NCBI RefSeq assembly: GCF_034344865.1
Contig: NZ_CP133774.1
Coordinates: 806,001 to 870,000 of the forward strand
DNA from: Pseudomonas sp. 10S4
Lineage (GTDB): Bacteria > Pseudomonadota > Gammaproteobacteria > Pseudomonadales > Pseudomonadaceae
DNA: 64,000 nucleotides
Reading direction: 5' to 3'
The notes beneath the pieces were generated by a model. The model saw only the letters and a program-made list of their open reading frames with translations, made no database searches and had not been told where the DNA came from. This document shows positions 1 to 8,405 of this stretch, one piece after another; positions within the stretch are counted from its first letter, which is position 1, and each line of letters starts with the position of its first letter. The translations under genes and the position numbers were made by a program.

Positions 1-1
1 G

Positions 2-985
2 ACCCACTCGGGATCGATCAACGAAAGCGCCGCGCAAATAGCGTTCTACGAAAAACAGCTGGGGGAGATGCAGGCGCAAACGGTCTGGAGCGACACGTTC
101 GAAAAACAGCTCAAGGATGAACAGCAAGCCTTCGAACAACAACAAACCCATCATTACACCCGGGTTTACTTCAACGGTAACGTCGACACGCTGGAGGTCA
201 GCGTGCTCGACTTCTCGGCCGCCACGGTAACCCGCAGGGACCTGCAACTGCCTGTCCTCAGGTTTGACCCGAACACCACGGAGAAAACCATCCAGCCACT
301 GTCCGTACCGGTAGTGGTGTATGACGATCAGGCTGCGACCTGGCTCAAGGGCGCGGCGCTGACCGAGGAACAACTGCAGAAGAACGTCAGCATCACTCAG
401 TCGGTGGATGATTCAAGTGCTGCGCGTATTGAGTTCGAGCACATCCGCACCTTCAATGACGAATTGCTCGGCACCTCCTTCAGCCCAGGTGACAGCCCGG
501 TCACGTTCTTTACCGCGGGCGATAACGGCAAGCGCGATGAACCGATCGAACTGCCGCCAGAGGCTTACCAGGTTGACCCGTTGCGCGGCACGATCACCTA
601 CGACCTGAACCTGTTTCCGGAAACCCCGGCCTTCGCAGTGGGCTCCATGCCGCTGTTCCTGGCCACGGTCGAACAGAAAACCCTCGACGCACACCAACTG
701 CCCAAGGGCCTGGAGCTCAAAGGCAACGCGTTGGTGGTCGATCTGAAGGTTTTCCCCGCGCAGGACTGGCGCTTTTTCGCCAAGGACGACAGCGGTAACT
801 ATCTGAAGGAGATTCTTTCGGTCAGTCATGACGCGAGCGCAGAAGGCCCCGCGCTATTCGGCGTGCATTACTTCTATGGCCAGCCCACTCGGCTGGAAAG
901 CTACCAGCGCACCAACCTCACCACCGTGGAATATGGTTTCGAGGTCAAACTGGACAAGACCGAGACGCCCAACCCTGCCCAATAA
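2..985 (+). CDS. Hypothetical protein, 5' end outside window
   Basis: This reading frame is open from the first bases of the window; codons upstream of the ATG at 68 (reading ...NESAAQIAFYEKQLGE) look coding, so the true start is probably off the left edge. About 327 residues are visible. I see no signal peptide, membrane segment or catalytic motif in the visible part; it is a soluble, acidic, beta-rich-looking protein ending KTETPNPAQ. I do not recognise the family. It converges on a small gene on the other strand only a few bases away. Confidence 0.6.
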   Translation, partial: THSGSINESAAQIAFYEKQLGEMQAQTVWSDTFEKQLKDEQQAFEQQQTHHYTRVYFNGNVDTLEVSVLDFSAATVTRRDLQLPVLRFDPNTTEKTIQPLSVPVVVYDDQAATWLKGAALTEEQLQKNVSITQSVDDSSAARIEFEHIRTFNDELLGTSFSPGDSPVTFFTAGDNGKRDEPIELPPEAYQVDPLRGTITYDLNLFPETPAFAVGSMPLFLATVEQKTLDAHQLPKGLELKGNALVVDLKVFPAQDWRFFAKDDSGNYLKEILSVSHDASAEGPALFGVHYFYGQPTRLESYQRTNLTTVEYGFEVKLDKTETPNPAQ

Positions 986-991
986 CCGCAC

Positions 992-1321
992 TCAATGGTC
1001 GAAGCCGCCCAGGCTGCGACAACGGCCGCCGTTGATTTCCCGCAACTGGGCTTGCAGGTGCAGGCACCAGATTTGTGGGTCATCGGCCAGCTCGTAGCCA
1101 TGTAGCGTCAGGCTTTCAACGATGGTGTCGAGGATGGATTCAGCCACAAATGGGCCATGGAACGGGCCTTGGGCCTTGATGGCTGATGGCTGTTCGCCGG
1201 CCATTCCGGCGGCGAAGAGTAAGGTCCACATACCCGTATCTCCCGCCAATGGGCGGATGGCGCACTCGATACGGGTCACAAGACCCAGGCATTGACGGGT
1301 GAGGCAGAGGTTGCGCGACAT
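992..1321 (-). CDS. Conserved hypothetical protein, 109 aa
   Basis: A 109-residue protein starting MSRNLCLTRQCLG. The ATG at 1321 has a GAGG about 13 nt upstream on the minus strand. The middle reads as a compact soluble fold (GMWTLLFAAGMAGEQPSAIKA), with a C-terminal part LTLHGYELADDPQIWCLHLQ. It resembles small uncharacterised Pseudomonas proteins I have seen, but I cannot assign a function. It is convergent with the preceding gene, with six bases between stops. Confidence 0.6.
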   Translation of the reverse strand: MSRNLCLTRQCLGLVTRIECAIRPLAGDTGMWTLLFAAGMAGEQPSAIKAQGPFHGPFVAESILDTIVESLTLHGYELADDPQIWCLHLQAQLREINGGRCRSLGGFDH

Positions 1322-1421
1322 GGCGGCGACCCTCGGTAGATCCGGTATTCAGCCCCCATGGGAAGGCTGTTTCGATCCAGTGATTACTGTCCTTATCCTT
1401 GAGCTGAGAATAGAGGAAAAG

Positions 1422-1443
1422 TTCGCTTTGCAAGCAAAGCGAA
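1422..1443. repeat. 22-bp palindrome
   Basis: TTCGCTTTGC and GCAAAGCGAA form perfect 10-bp arms around AA. It lies in the 340-bp gap between the small hypothetical gene and the lonB-like gene. There is no T-tract, so it is not a typical terminator. It could be an operator or a structural element. Confidence 0.6.
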
Positions 1444-1522
1444 ACCAGAAGGCGCCGAATGGTCATTGTGTGAATATTGACGCCAGACTGATGGCACTTC
1501 TTCGGCAAATCACCAACCCACC

Positions 1523-1610
1523 GTAGGAGCGAGGCTTGCCCGCGAAGAACGATAACGCGGTCATTCAGGTAAACCGCGTCGCGGCCTTCGCGGGCAAGCC
1601 TCGCACCTAC
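1523..1610. repeat. REPIN (inverted REP pair)
   Basis: Two inverted arms (GTAGGAGCGAGGCTTGCCCG and its near complement ending GCCTCGCACCTAC) flank a short spacer. This is a typical Pseudomonas intergenic REP pair. The rest of the 1322-1662 gap holds two other palindromes and no convincing gene. Confidence 0.75.
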
Positions 1611-1629
1611 AGGGGATCTATGTCGAGAT

Positions 1630-1651
1630 CGTTCCCACGCGAGTGGGAACG
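1630..1651. repeat. Short perfect hairpin
   Basis: CGTTCCCAC-GCGA-GTGGGAACG, 9-bp arms. It sits 12 nt past the stop of the minus-strand Lon-like gene, so it may help end that transcript. The same arm type is a common dispersed repeat in fluorescent pseudomonads (from memory). Confidence 0.6.
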
Positions 1652-1662
1652 GTCCTGGAGGG

Positions 1663-4101
1663 TCACGCTGGTTTTGTTTCGGCCAACGCCTCCAGCGCGA
1701 TTTCCTTCTCGGCCTCTTTGAGGTCTTCCTCGCTGATCATTTCCGCGATCACCCGCAAGCGCTCCACCACCCGCGCGTTGACGCTGCCTTCAGGGAACTG
1801 GCCATCGGCATCCGGCGCGCCGGCCGGCTCGCCCACCAACAGGCTCAGCGCCTCGTCAGCCTGACGCACGGCGTAGACATGGAACTGCCCCGCCCGCACC
1901 GCCGACAGCACTTTCTCGTCGAGCATCAGCGTCGCCACGTTGGCCTGCGGAATGATCGCCCCTTGCTCACCCGTCAGCCCGCGAGCTTCGCAGAGGCGGA
2001 AGAAGCCTTCGATCTTCTCGTTGACCCCGCCGACCGCCTGAACTTCACCGAACTGGTTAATCGAACCGGTGATGGCAAAGCACTGTTTGAGCGGGGTTTT
2101 CGACAAAGCCGAGATCAGCGTGCACGCCTCGCCCAGCGACGCACTGTCGCCATCGACGTAGCCGTAGGATTGCTCCAGCGCGATGCTCGCAGAAATCGCC
2201 AGCGGGAATTCCTGGGCGTAACGACTGCCCAGATACCCGGTCAGAATCATCACACCCTTGGAGTGAATCGGCTGGCCAAGGTTGACCTCGCGCTCGATGT
2301 CGACAATGCCGCTGCCCCCGGGATACACCGTGGCAGAAATCCGCGCCGGCACACCGAACGCCGAATCACCGACCTCCAGCACTGTCAGCCCGTTGCACTT
2401 GCCAACCGCCGCGCCAGTGGTGTCGATCAGGATGATCCCCGCCAGCATGTCGTCGAGAATCCGCGCCGAGACGCGCCCGGTGCGGGTCGCCTTGGCCTTG
2501 AGCGCACGTTCGATATGACCGGCGTCGGTCATGTCGTCACCCGCCAGGTCACGGATGAAATCCGCCTCGCTGACCAGTTGGAACAGATCGCCGATACGCG
2601 CCGACAAACGCCCCTGGTGTTCCGCCAGGCGAGCGCTGTAGGTCGCCAGACGCGCCACCGCATCCGCGGTTAACGGCGCCATGCCTTCTTCGGAGGTACG
2701 GGTTTTCAGCAACTGGGCAAACTGCTCCAGGCTCTCATCGACCATCGGGATGTCTTCGTCGAAGTCCACCAGGACGCGGAACATCTCCTGGAAGTCCGGA
2801 TCGAGGTCCTGCAGCGTGTAGTAGAGCTGCCGGGCGCCGATGATGATGACTTTGACCTGCAACGGAATGTGTTGCGGGGTCAGGGTCACGGTGGCCAGGC
2901 GACCCAGCTCACCCAGCGGCGATTCCATTTTCAGCTTGCGCGATTGCAGGGCGCGCTTGAGCGCATCCCACACGAACGGCTCGCTGAGCATTTTTTCCGC
3001 TTCAAGAATCAGGAAACCGCCATTGGCGCGATGCAAGGCACCCGGGCGCAACTGGCGATAGGTGGTGTAGAGCGCGCCTTGATCGGTGCTGTATTCGATA
3101 CGGCCGAACAGGTTTTCGTAGGTAGGATGCGGTTCGAACACCACCGGTGCGCCGCCGCTGGAGGAATGACCAACCACCAGGCTCGGGGCGTATTGCTCTT
3201 CCAGCAGTTTTCGGGCGACGGCATCAGTCTTGCTGTCGTCCACCAGTTGCTCGACCACGGTTTTCAGCAGGTAAACCTGCATGGCTTGCAGGTAACCGCA
3301 CACCGCGGCGTTCTCGGCGTATTTCTCCGACAACGGCGACAGCATAGGCTGCAAGGCCAGGGTGATGGTTTCTTCGTTGAGCTGGCGCAGTTGATTGCTC
3401 GACTCGCGCTTCCATTGCGGCAGGCTGGCGAGCTCTTCATTGAGGCGCTCTTCCAGCCACGAAATATCGACGTGGAAACGCTCGCGATCGACTTCCGGCA
3501 ACTGGGCGAATTCGGCTTCATCCAGTGCCTTGCCTTCGCTCATCGGGGTGAAAGCGATGTTGGTGCTGTCGCGGTAAAGCGCGACTTCCTTCTCCAGCGC
3601 CAGGCGCTCGATCACGTCCAGGGCACGGTCGTAGCGCTGGTTGAAAGCGCGGTCGATCGCGCTTTTCTTCTGCTGGTAAGACGGGTGCTCGAAGACCGCC
3701 GGAAAGGTCGCCAGCAGGTTGTCGATCAAGCCGTTGATATCACCGATGAAAGCACCGGCAGTACCCGATGGCAATTCCAGGGCGCGGGGTTCGCGCGGCT
3801 CATCGAAATTATTGACGTAGACCCAGTCCGCCGGAGTCTGCAGGCGCTTGCCTTCGGCCTTCAGGTAGCGTTTGACGAACGAGAACCGGCCAGTACCGGG
3901 CTCGCCCATGACGAATACGTTGTAACCGGGGCGTGGCATGGCCACACCGAACTGCAAGGCTTCGACCGCACGTTCCTGGCCGAGTACACCGCGGAAGGGC
4001 TCCAGATCATTGGTGGTAGAGAAGCTGAACTGTTCAGCGGAAAACGGACGGGTCAGCGCTTCGGGCGCTAGACGCAAGCTGGCAGCAACAGGATCAGGCA
4101 T
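1663..4101 (-). CDS. LonB/YcbZ-type ATP-dependent protease
   Basis: An 812-residue cytoplasmic AAA+ protease of the Lon-like group (E. coli YcbZ relatives). A Walker A-like loop GEPGTGR lies near residues 66-72. The C-terminal Lon protease domain has the Ser-Lys dyad: the Ser of GDSAS near residue 653 and the Lys of GGVNEKIEGFF near 696, spaced 43 residues as in E. coli Lon. The long N-terminal and middle region replaces the canonical Lon substrate domain, so this is not the main lon gene. The ATG at 4101 follows GGAAG. It is monocistronic, facing a REPIN downstream. Substrates cannot be told from sequence. Confidence 0.88.
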   Translation of the reverse strand: MPDPVAASLRLAPEALTRPFSAEQFSFSTTNDLEPFRGVLGQERAVEALQFGVAMPRPGYNVFVMGEPGTGRFSFVKRYLKAEGKRLQTPADWVYVNNFDEPREPRALELPSGTAGAFIGDINGLIDNLLATFPAVFEHPSYQQKKSAIDRAFNQRYDRALDVIERLALEKEVALYRDSTNIAFTPMSEGKALDEAEFAQLPEVDRERFHVDISWLEERLNEELASLPQWKRESSNQLRQLNEETITLALQPMLSPLSEKYAENAAVCGYLQAMQVYLLKTVVEQLVDDSKTDAVARKLLEEQYAPSLVVGHSSSGGAPVVFEPHPTYENLFGRIEYSTDQGALYTTYRQLRPGALHRANGGFLILEAEKMLSEPFVWDALKRALQSRKLKMESPLGELGRLATVTLTPQHIPLQVKVIIIGARQLYYTLQDLDPDFQEMFRVLVDFDEDIPMVDESLEQFAQLLKTRTSEEGMAPLTADAVARLATYSARLAEHQGRLSARIGDLFQLVSEADFIRDLAGDDMTDAGHIERALKAKATRTGRVSARILDDMLAGIILIDTTGAAVGKCNGLTVLEVGDSAFGVPARISATVYPGGSGIVDIEREVNLGQPIHSKGVMILTGYLGSRYAQEFPLAISASIALEQSYGYVDGDSASLGEACTLISALSKTPLKQCFAITGSINQFGEVQAVGGVNEKIEGFFRLCEARGLTGEQGAIIPQANVATLMLDEKVLSAVRAGQFHVYAVRQADEALSLLVGEPAGAPDADGQFPEGSVNARVVERLRVIAEMISEEDLKEAEKEIALEALAETKPA

Positions 4102-4380
4102 CGGGCTTCCTTACATCAGGCGGGGCAGATAGCGGCATTCTGGCGCTGCCATACCCGACTGGCAAGGCGCGCCTCAAGCCAAAGCATAGACAACTCGCCA
4201 TTCCCAAGCGGGGCGGGCGCAAATCAATGTTCGCGGGGAATGATTTGCAAAAAATCACGGAACCCCTGGATCGTGCCTAAACTCCAAACTGCGCGGCTGG
4301 AACTAAATAACCGGCCCACTGACGTCGAGATGACGCCAGAACCCCTTGTCCATTGGTATGCACACAAAGAGAACTCAGCT
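4102..4380. other. Intergenic region, divergent promoters expected
   Basis: This 279-bp gap lies between the divergent Lon-like and DUF3015 genes. An open frame extends the DUF3015 gene upstream to 4240 but lacks the signal-peptide logic, so I read it as untranslated. No confident promoter was identified. Confidence 0.4.
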
Positions 4381-4869
4381 ATGAAACGGATTCTTCTCGG
4401 TACTCTCTTCACCGTCGTATCCCTCAACGCCATGGCTCAGGCGCCAGGCGGCCCGGATTGCGGTTGGGGCAACATGCTGTTCGAAGGGCAGCGTGGCACC
4501 CCGGCGCATTTCCTGGCATCCACCACCAACGGCACCTCCGGTAACGCGACGTTCGGTATGACGTCCGGTACCAACGGTTGCGCCACCAATGCGTCGCTGA
4601 CCTATGGCGGCAAATCCTGGTTTGCCATGAATGGCATGATGAACGAGCTGTCCGAAGACATGGCTAAAGGTCAGGGCGAAGCGCTGACCACTTATGCCGT
4701 GGTACTGGGCGTGGCGCCGGAAGACCGTGCGCACTTCGCCGCCGTGACTCACGAGCATTTCCAGCAAATCTTCAGCAAGGCTGACGTGACCGCTGACGAC
4801 GTGCATACCAACACCCTGGCCGTTCTGAAGAACGATCCGCGTCTGGCCAAGTACGCGACTCAAGCTTAA
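4381..4869 (+). CDS. DUF3015 family periplasmic protein
   Basis: A 162-residue exported protein. The ATG at 4381 is chosen because it begins a clear Sec signal peptide (MKRILLGTLFTVVSLNAMAQA, cleavage likely after AMA-QA). The mature part has paired cysteines (DCGWGNMLF and TNGCATN) typical of DUF3015. The C-terminal half is helical (EDMAKGQGEALTTYAVVLG). Function is unknown; relatives are small Gram-negative envelope proteins. It is followed directly by a good terminator, so it is a single-gene transcript. Confidence 0.8.
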   Translation: MKRILLGTLFTVVSLNAMAQAPGGPDCGWGNMLFEGQRGTPAHFLASTTNGTSGNATFGMTSGTNGCATNASLTYGGKSWFAMNGMMNELSEDMAKGQGEALTTYAVVLGVAPEDRAHFAAVTHEHFQQIFSKADVTADDVHTNTLAVLKNDPRLAKYATQA

Positions 4870-4880
4870 GCTCGACCCGA

Positions 4881-4911
4881 CCGCTCCTTTCGGGGAGCGG
4901 CTTTTGTTTTT
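4881..4911 (+). terminator. Rho-independent terminator
   Basis: CCGCTCC-TTTCGG-GGAGCGG stem-loop followed by CTTTTGTTTTT, starting 11 nt after the DUF3015 stop. Confidence 0.85.
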
Positions 4912-4961
4912 GGACCTAGCCCTCTTTGGGTCTTTGTTTCTTTCGACTTAAGTTGCCCACT

Positions 4962-6817
4962 ATGCTCAAACGCCTTGCCTGGCTGGCGCTCTGTGTCTGC
5001 GCCCCGCTGTCCGCCGCGCCACACATCGACGATCAACGTTTGCAGCAACTGGCCAATGACCCTTTCTGGATTTCCCTGGGCCATTACGAAACCGCCAAGC
5101 TCGGTGGCTGGCGCAGCTATGTCAGCGACAAGAAGTTCTTCCTCGCCCCCGACGGTAACGAACACCCGGACCGCGAACTGGCGGCGACGGTCCAGGCGCT
5201 CTACGCCCCGGCCACTGCCGGTGAAAAGCACGCCCAATGCGTCTACCCGGCCCGGACTCGCTGGCTCAAGGCACAGCTCAACCTGACTGACCTACCGACG
5301 CTGGACTGCACTGAATTCAAGCAATGGTTCAAGGACGTCGCGCCCCATAGCACGGTGATGATTTTCCCGGCGGCTTACCTCAACAGTCCGTCCTCGATGT
5401 TTGGCCACACCTTGCTGCGCATCGACCAGGCTGACGTGCAAAGCGACCACACCGCCCTGCTCAGTTACGCGATCAACTTCGGCGCCTACATCGAAGGTTC
5501 GGACAACAGCATCCTCTATGCCTGGAAGGGCTTGATGGGCGGCTATCCCGGTTTGTTTGCGCTGGTGCCTTATCAGGAAAAACTCTCGGAATACCGCAGC
5601 CTGGAGAACCGCGACCTGTGGGAATACCGGCTGAACCTGACCCAGGAAGAAACCGAGCGCATGGTCGAGCACGTCTGGGAGCTGAAGCAGATCCAGTTCG
5701 ACTATTTCTTCTTCGACGAAAACTGCTCCTATCGCCTGCTGGAACTGTTGCAAGTGGCGCGGCCGAGCTTGCGGTTGACCGAACAATTCCCACTGACTGC
5801 AATCCCGACCGATACCGTCAAAGCGGTGAAAGAAGCCGGTTTGGTGGAGTCCATTCAATATCGTCCGTCACGCGAAAGAGAATTGCTGAGCCGCGCCGAG
5901 CCGTTGAATCCTGAAGAACAGCAATGGGTGCTAAAAGTCAGCGCCGATCAGAAGCAATTGCAGGCACCCGCATTCAAGGCTCAACCGCGCGAACGCCAAG
6001 CGCTGATCATCGATGCGGCTTACCGCTTGGAACGCTACCGCGCCAACGGCCAGGAGCGCGACCCTGAACGCTCGCAGCGCAGTTTCGAACTGCTGCGGGC
6101 GATCAACCAGAACCCGGCACCGGAACTGGACATCCCCCGCCCCGGCCTGCCCGAGGACGGCCATGAGTCCCGCACCTGGCAGGCGGGCCTCGGCCACACC
6201 GGGGCGACAAGGCGTTCGGCGAATACGGTTTGCGCATGGCCTATCACGACCTCAACGACAACGCCGAGAGCTTTCCGCTGGGCGCGCAAATTGAAATCCT
6301 GCAAATGAAACTGCGCCAGTACGAAGGCAATCACTGGCAATTGCAGCAACTGGATCTGGCGACTATTCGCTCACTGACGCCGCGCAACGAGCTGTTGCAG
6401 CCGCTGTCGTGGCAGGTCACTGGCGGCCTGGAACGCGTGCCGGGCAAACATGACGATGAAACCCTGGTCAGCCACGTCAATGGCGGCGCCGGCGGCACCT
6501 GGCAACTGGGTCAAGACGTGCTCGGTTTTGCGCTGGGCACCGTGCGCATCGAACACAACAACGACTTCGCCGGGTTTGTCGCCCCGGCGGCCGGCTTCAA
6601 CAGCGGCGTGTTGTGGAAGAACCCGCTGGGTAATTTCAGCCTGGAAACCAAGGGTGATTTCTTCACCAACGGCGAAGTGCGCCGTAGCCTGAGTCTGAAT
6701 CAGCAGTGGGAATTGTCGCGCAACCTGGGTCTGCGCCTGAGCGCCCAGCGCGAATTCAGCCACCTCGCCTCGCCCGAAAATGAAGTGATGCTTGAGGTGA
6801 AGTGGTATCACTACTAG
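4962..6817 (+). pseudogene. DUF4105 envelope protein, frame broken once
   Basis: Read across one frameshift this is a 618-residue exported protein. The ATG at 4962 starts a signal peptide (MLKRLAWLALCVCAPLSAAP). The DUF4105 region contains PSSMFGHTLLRID and FFFDENCSYRLLELL, with His and Cys residues like those of papain-like/NlpC folds. The C-terminal 200 residues look like a beta-barrel or beta-rich domain ending EVKWYHY. The frame shifts by one missing base within about 6196-6206; the second frame resumes at GDKAFGEYGLRMAYHD. Both halves keep good codon use, so a sequencing error is as likely as real loss. Confidence 0.75.
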
Positions 6818-6899
6818 ATCAAAAGATCGCAGCCTTCGGCAGCGCCTACATTTGATCGCGTACACCTGTAGGAGCTGCCGAAGGCTGCGATCTTTTGAT
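6818..6899. repeat. Inverted repeat, GATCGCAGCCTTCGGCAG class
   Basis: Arms of about 33 bp: ATCAAAAGATCGCAGCC... and its complement ending GGCTGCGATCTTTTGAT. The repeat starts right after the DUF4105 stop and ends about 30 bp before the chorismate mutase gene. Half copies occur at about 15788 and 41344. It may also act as a terminator, since the right arm ends in TCTTTTGATT. Confidence 0.75.
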
Positions 6900-6930
6900 T
6901 CTGAACATTCCCATATGGAGCTCAACCAAC

Positions 6931-7236
6931 ATGGCTGTTACCTGCAATTCCCTCGAAGACGTTCGCCAAAACATTGATCGGCTGGATGGCCAGATCGTCA
7001 CGCTACTGGCCGAGCGCGGCGCCTACGTGGCGCAAGCCGCTCGCTTCAAGAAAGACAGCGACGCGGTAAAAGCACCCGCCAGGGTCGAGCAGGTCATCGT
7101 CAAGGTTCGGGCATTGGCCGAAGCCACAGGCGCGAATCCCGAAGTCACCGAACAGGTCTACCGCGCCATGATCGCCGCGTTCATCGAACAGGAGCTGTCC
7201 GAACATGCCCGCCTGGCGGCGACGCCAACGGATTAA
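6931..7236 (+). CDS. Chorismate mutase, AroQ class (PchB-like)
   Basis: A 101-residue all-helical AroQ-fold protein. Near the start, R-x-N-I-D-R-L-D and later RFKKDSD supply the expected Arg and Lys of the chorismate site. The layout (VKAPARVEQVIVKVRALAE, then ...AAFIEQELSEHARL) matches the PchB / monofunctional chorismate mutase group. There is no signal peptide, so it should be cytoplasmic and convert chorismate to prephenate; isochorismate pyruvate-lyase activity cannot be excluded. The ATG at 6931 fits the family start better than the in-frame TTG at 6895. No salicylate or siderophore genes are adjacent. Confidence 0.85.
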   Translation: MAVTCNSLEDVRQNIDRLDGQIVTLLAERGAYVAQAARFKKDSDAVKAPARVEQVIVKVRALAEATGANPEVTEQVYRAMIAAFIEQELSEHARLAATPTD

Positions 7237-7315
7237 TCACAGCCCTTTCACAAACGTCTGACGAATCGACTTCTAGACTTCTCTGTATAGGCCGTCGAAA
7301 GGCCGGGAGTCTGAA

Positions 7316-7672
7316 ATGTGGCGTTGTGTAGGTGTGCTTGGGGTGTTGCTGTTGTGCGCGGGTTGCCAGTCGACTCATGAAGATCTGATCGCCAAGGGTT
7401 ACCCGCCGGCATTCGCCGATGGCTTCGATGACGGTTGCGTCAGTGGCCGTCAGGCTGGCGGGGCGATGACCGGTGAATTCCGTAAAAACGTGCCGCGCTA
7501 CCTCAAGGACAAGCAGTACGCCGACGGCTGGAGCGATGGCTTCCGCCAGTGCCAGGCGATGCTGGAAAACAAGGATCGCGAGGACTACCGCAGCCACTAT
7601 TGGGATGAGCGCGAAAGAGCCTGGCAGCAGCAGAAAGATCAGGACGCCGCGCGAGCCTTTCGCTCGCAATAG
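7316..7672 (+). CDS. Small lipoprotein
   Basis: 118 residues. A lipoprotein signal peptide (MWRCVGVLGVLLLCAGCQST) with lipobox L-C-A-G-C predicts lipidation of Cys17. The mature part is rich in Gly, Asp and aromatic residues (AFADGFDDGCVSGRQAGG, YADGWSDGFRQC), with two repeats of a [YF]-x-D-G-[WF]-x-D-G type. I do not recognise a function. It may be co-transcribed with the Gre-like gene 70 bp downstream. Confidence 0.75.
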   Translation: MWRCVGVLGVLLLCAGCQSTHEDLIAKGYPPAFADGFDDGCVSGRQAGGAMTGEFRKNVPRYLKDKQYADGWSDGFRQCQAMLENKDREDYRSHYWDERERAWQQQKDQDAARAFRSQ

Positions 7673-7742
7673 GTCGTTGGCAGACATTCGTCGAAACTAA
7701 AACCCTGCGAGCATGGCCCAAACCCTATAACGGGAGAAAACC

Positions 7743-8237
7743 ATGAGCCGTGCCTTCGTCAATGAAGATAACGCCGCCGCGCAAGCCGACCAGCCAGTGG
7801 AACGCCAGGTCAGCGCGCAGCCCAATTACGTCACCCCGGCAGGGCTGGCCCTGCTTCAGGTGAAACTCGCCGAGGTACAAAACCTGCTCGATGAACAGAG
7901 TGCAAAGGGCGAACTGGCCGATAAACAGCGCCAGGCCGACCTTGAGCGTGACTGGCGGTATTTTAATCAACGCCTGCAAAGCGCCCAGGTTGTCGTTGCG
8001 GCCTCCTCCACCGACAAAGTGCAGATTGGCGCTTGGGTGACGTTTGCTGATGAACAAGGCAACGAGCAGCGTGTGCAGTTGGTGGGCGAGGATCAGGCAG
8101 ATGCTGGCAGCGGACTGATCAATTGGGGATCGCCGTTGGGGCGGGCGTTGTTGGGTGCGCAAATTGGCGATGAGGTCTTGTGGAAGCGGCCGGCGGGGGA
8201 TTTGTTGATTGAGGTATTGGGCATAGAAGTCGGTTGA
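7743..8237 (+). CDS. GreA/GreB-family transcription elongation factor
   Basis: 164 residues. The N-terminal half forms a coiled coil (ALLQVKLAEVQNLLDEQ ... LERDWRYFNQRLQSAQVV), and the C-terminal half is the FKBP-like Gre domain (VQIGAWVTFADEQGNEQRVQLVGEDQAD ... SPLGRALLGAQIGDEV). Such proteins bind the RNA polymerase secondary channel. The tip acidic pair of true GreA/GreB is not obvious, so it may be a Gre-like factor rather than a cleavage factor. The ATG at 7743 follows GGGAGAAAACC. Confidence 0.8.
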   Translation: MSRAFVNEDNAAAQADQPVERQVSAQPNYVTPAGLALLQVKLAEVQNLLDEQSAKGELADKQRQADLERDWRYFNQRLQSAQVVVAASSTDKVQIGAWVTFADEQGNEQRVQLVGEDQADAGSGLINWGSPLGRALLGAQIGDEVLWKRPAGDLLIEVLGIEVG

Positions 8238-8247
8238 TTGTGAGGAC

Positions 8248-8326
8248 GCCATCGCGAGCAGGCTCGCTCCCATTAGATTTGTGGCGTTCACAAAACCAAT
8301 GTGGGAGCGGGCTTGCTCGCGAAGGC
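8248..8326. repeat. REPIN
   Basis: Inverted pair: GCCATCGCGAGCAGGCTCGC and the complementary GGGAGCGGGCTTGCTCGCGA around a 25-bp spacer, between the convergent Gre-like and ettA genes. Confidence 0.85.
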
Positions 8327-8353
8327 CGCACCTCGGTCTTACTGAAAAACCAT

Positions 8354-8387
8354 AAAAAAACGGAGCCCCTGAAGGCTCCGTTTTTTT
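8354..8387. terminator. Bidirectional terminator
   Basis: A7, then CGGAGCC-CCTGAA-GGCTCCG, then T7. It serves the Gre-like gene on plus and ettA on minus. Confidence 0.9.
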
Positions 8388-8405
8388 CATGCAACCAACC
8401 CGATA

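Noticed and set aside
1299..1526. 75-codon plus-strand open frame beside the small hypothetical gene
   Set aside because: It crosses the 22-bp palindrome, runs into the REPIN, and has no RBS or conserved-looking segment.
2869..4071. 400-codon open frame on plus, opposite the Lon-like protease
   Set aside because: Antisense shadow of a clear protease gene; no recognisable product.
4300..4335. AlgU/RpoE-type promoter (GGAACT) before DUF3015
   Set aside because: The -35 half is suggestive, but no TCTGA-type -10 stands at 16-17 bp.
4240..4380. Longer N-terminus for the DUF3015 protein
   Set aside because: It would bury the signal peptide that begins at 4381.
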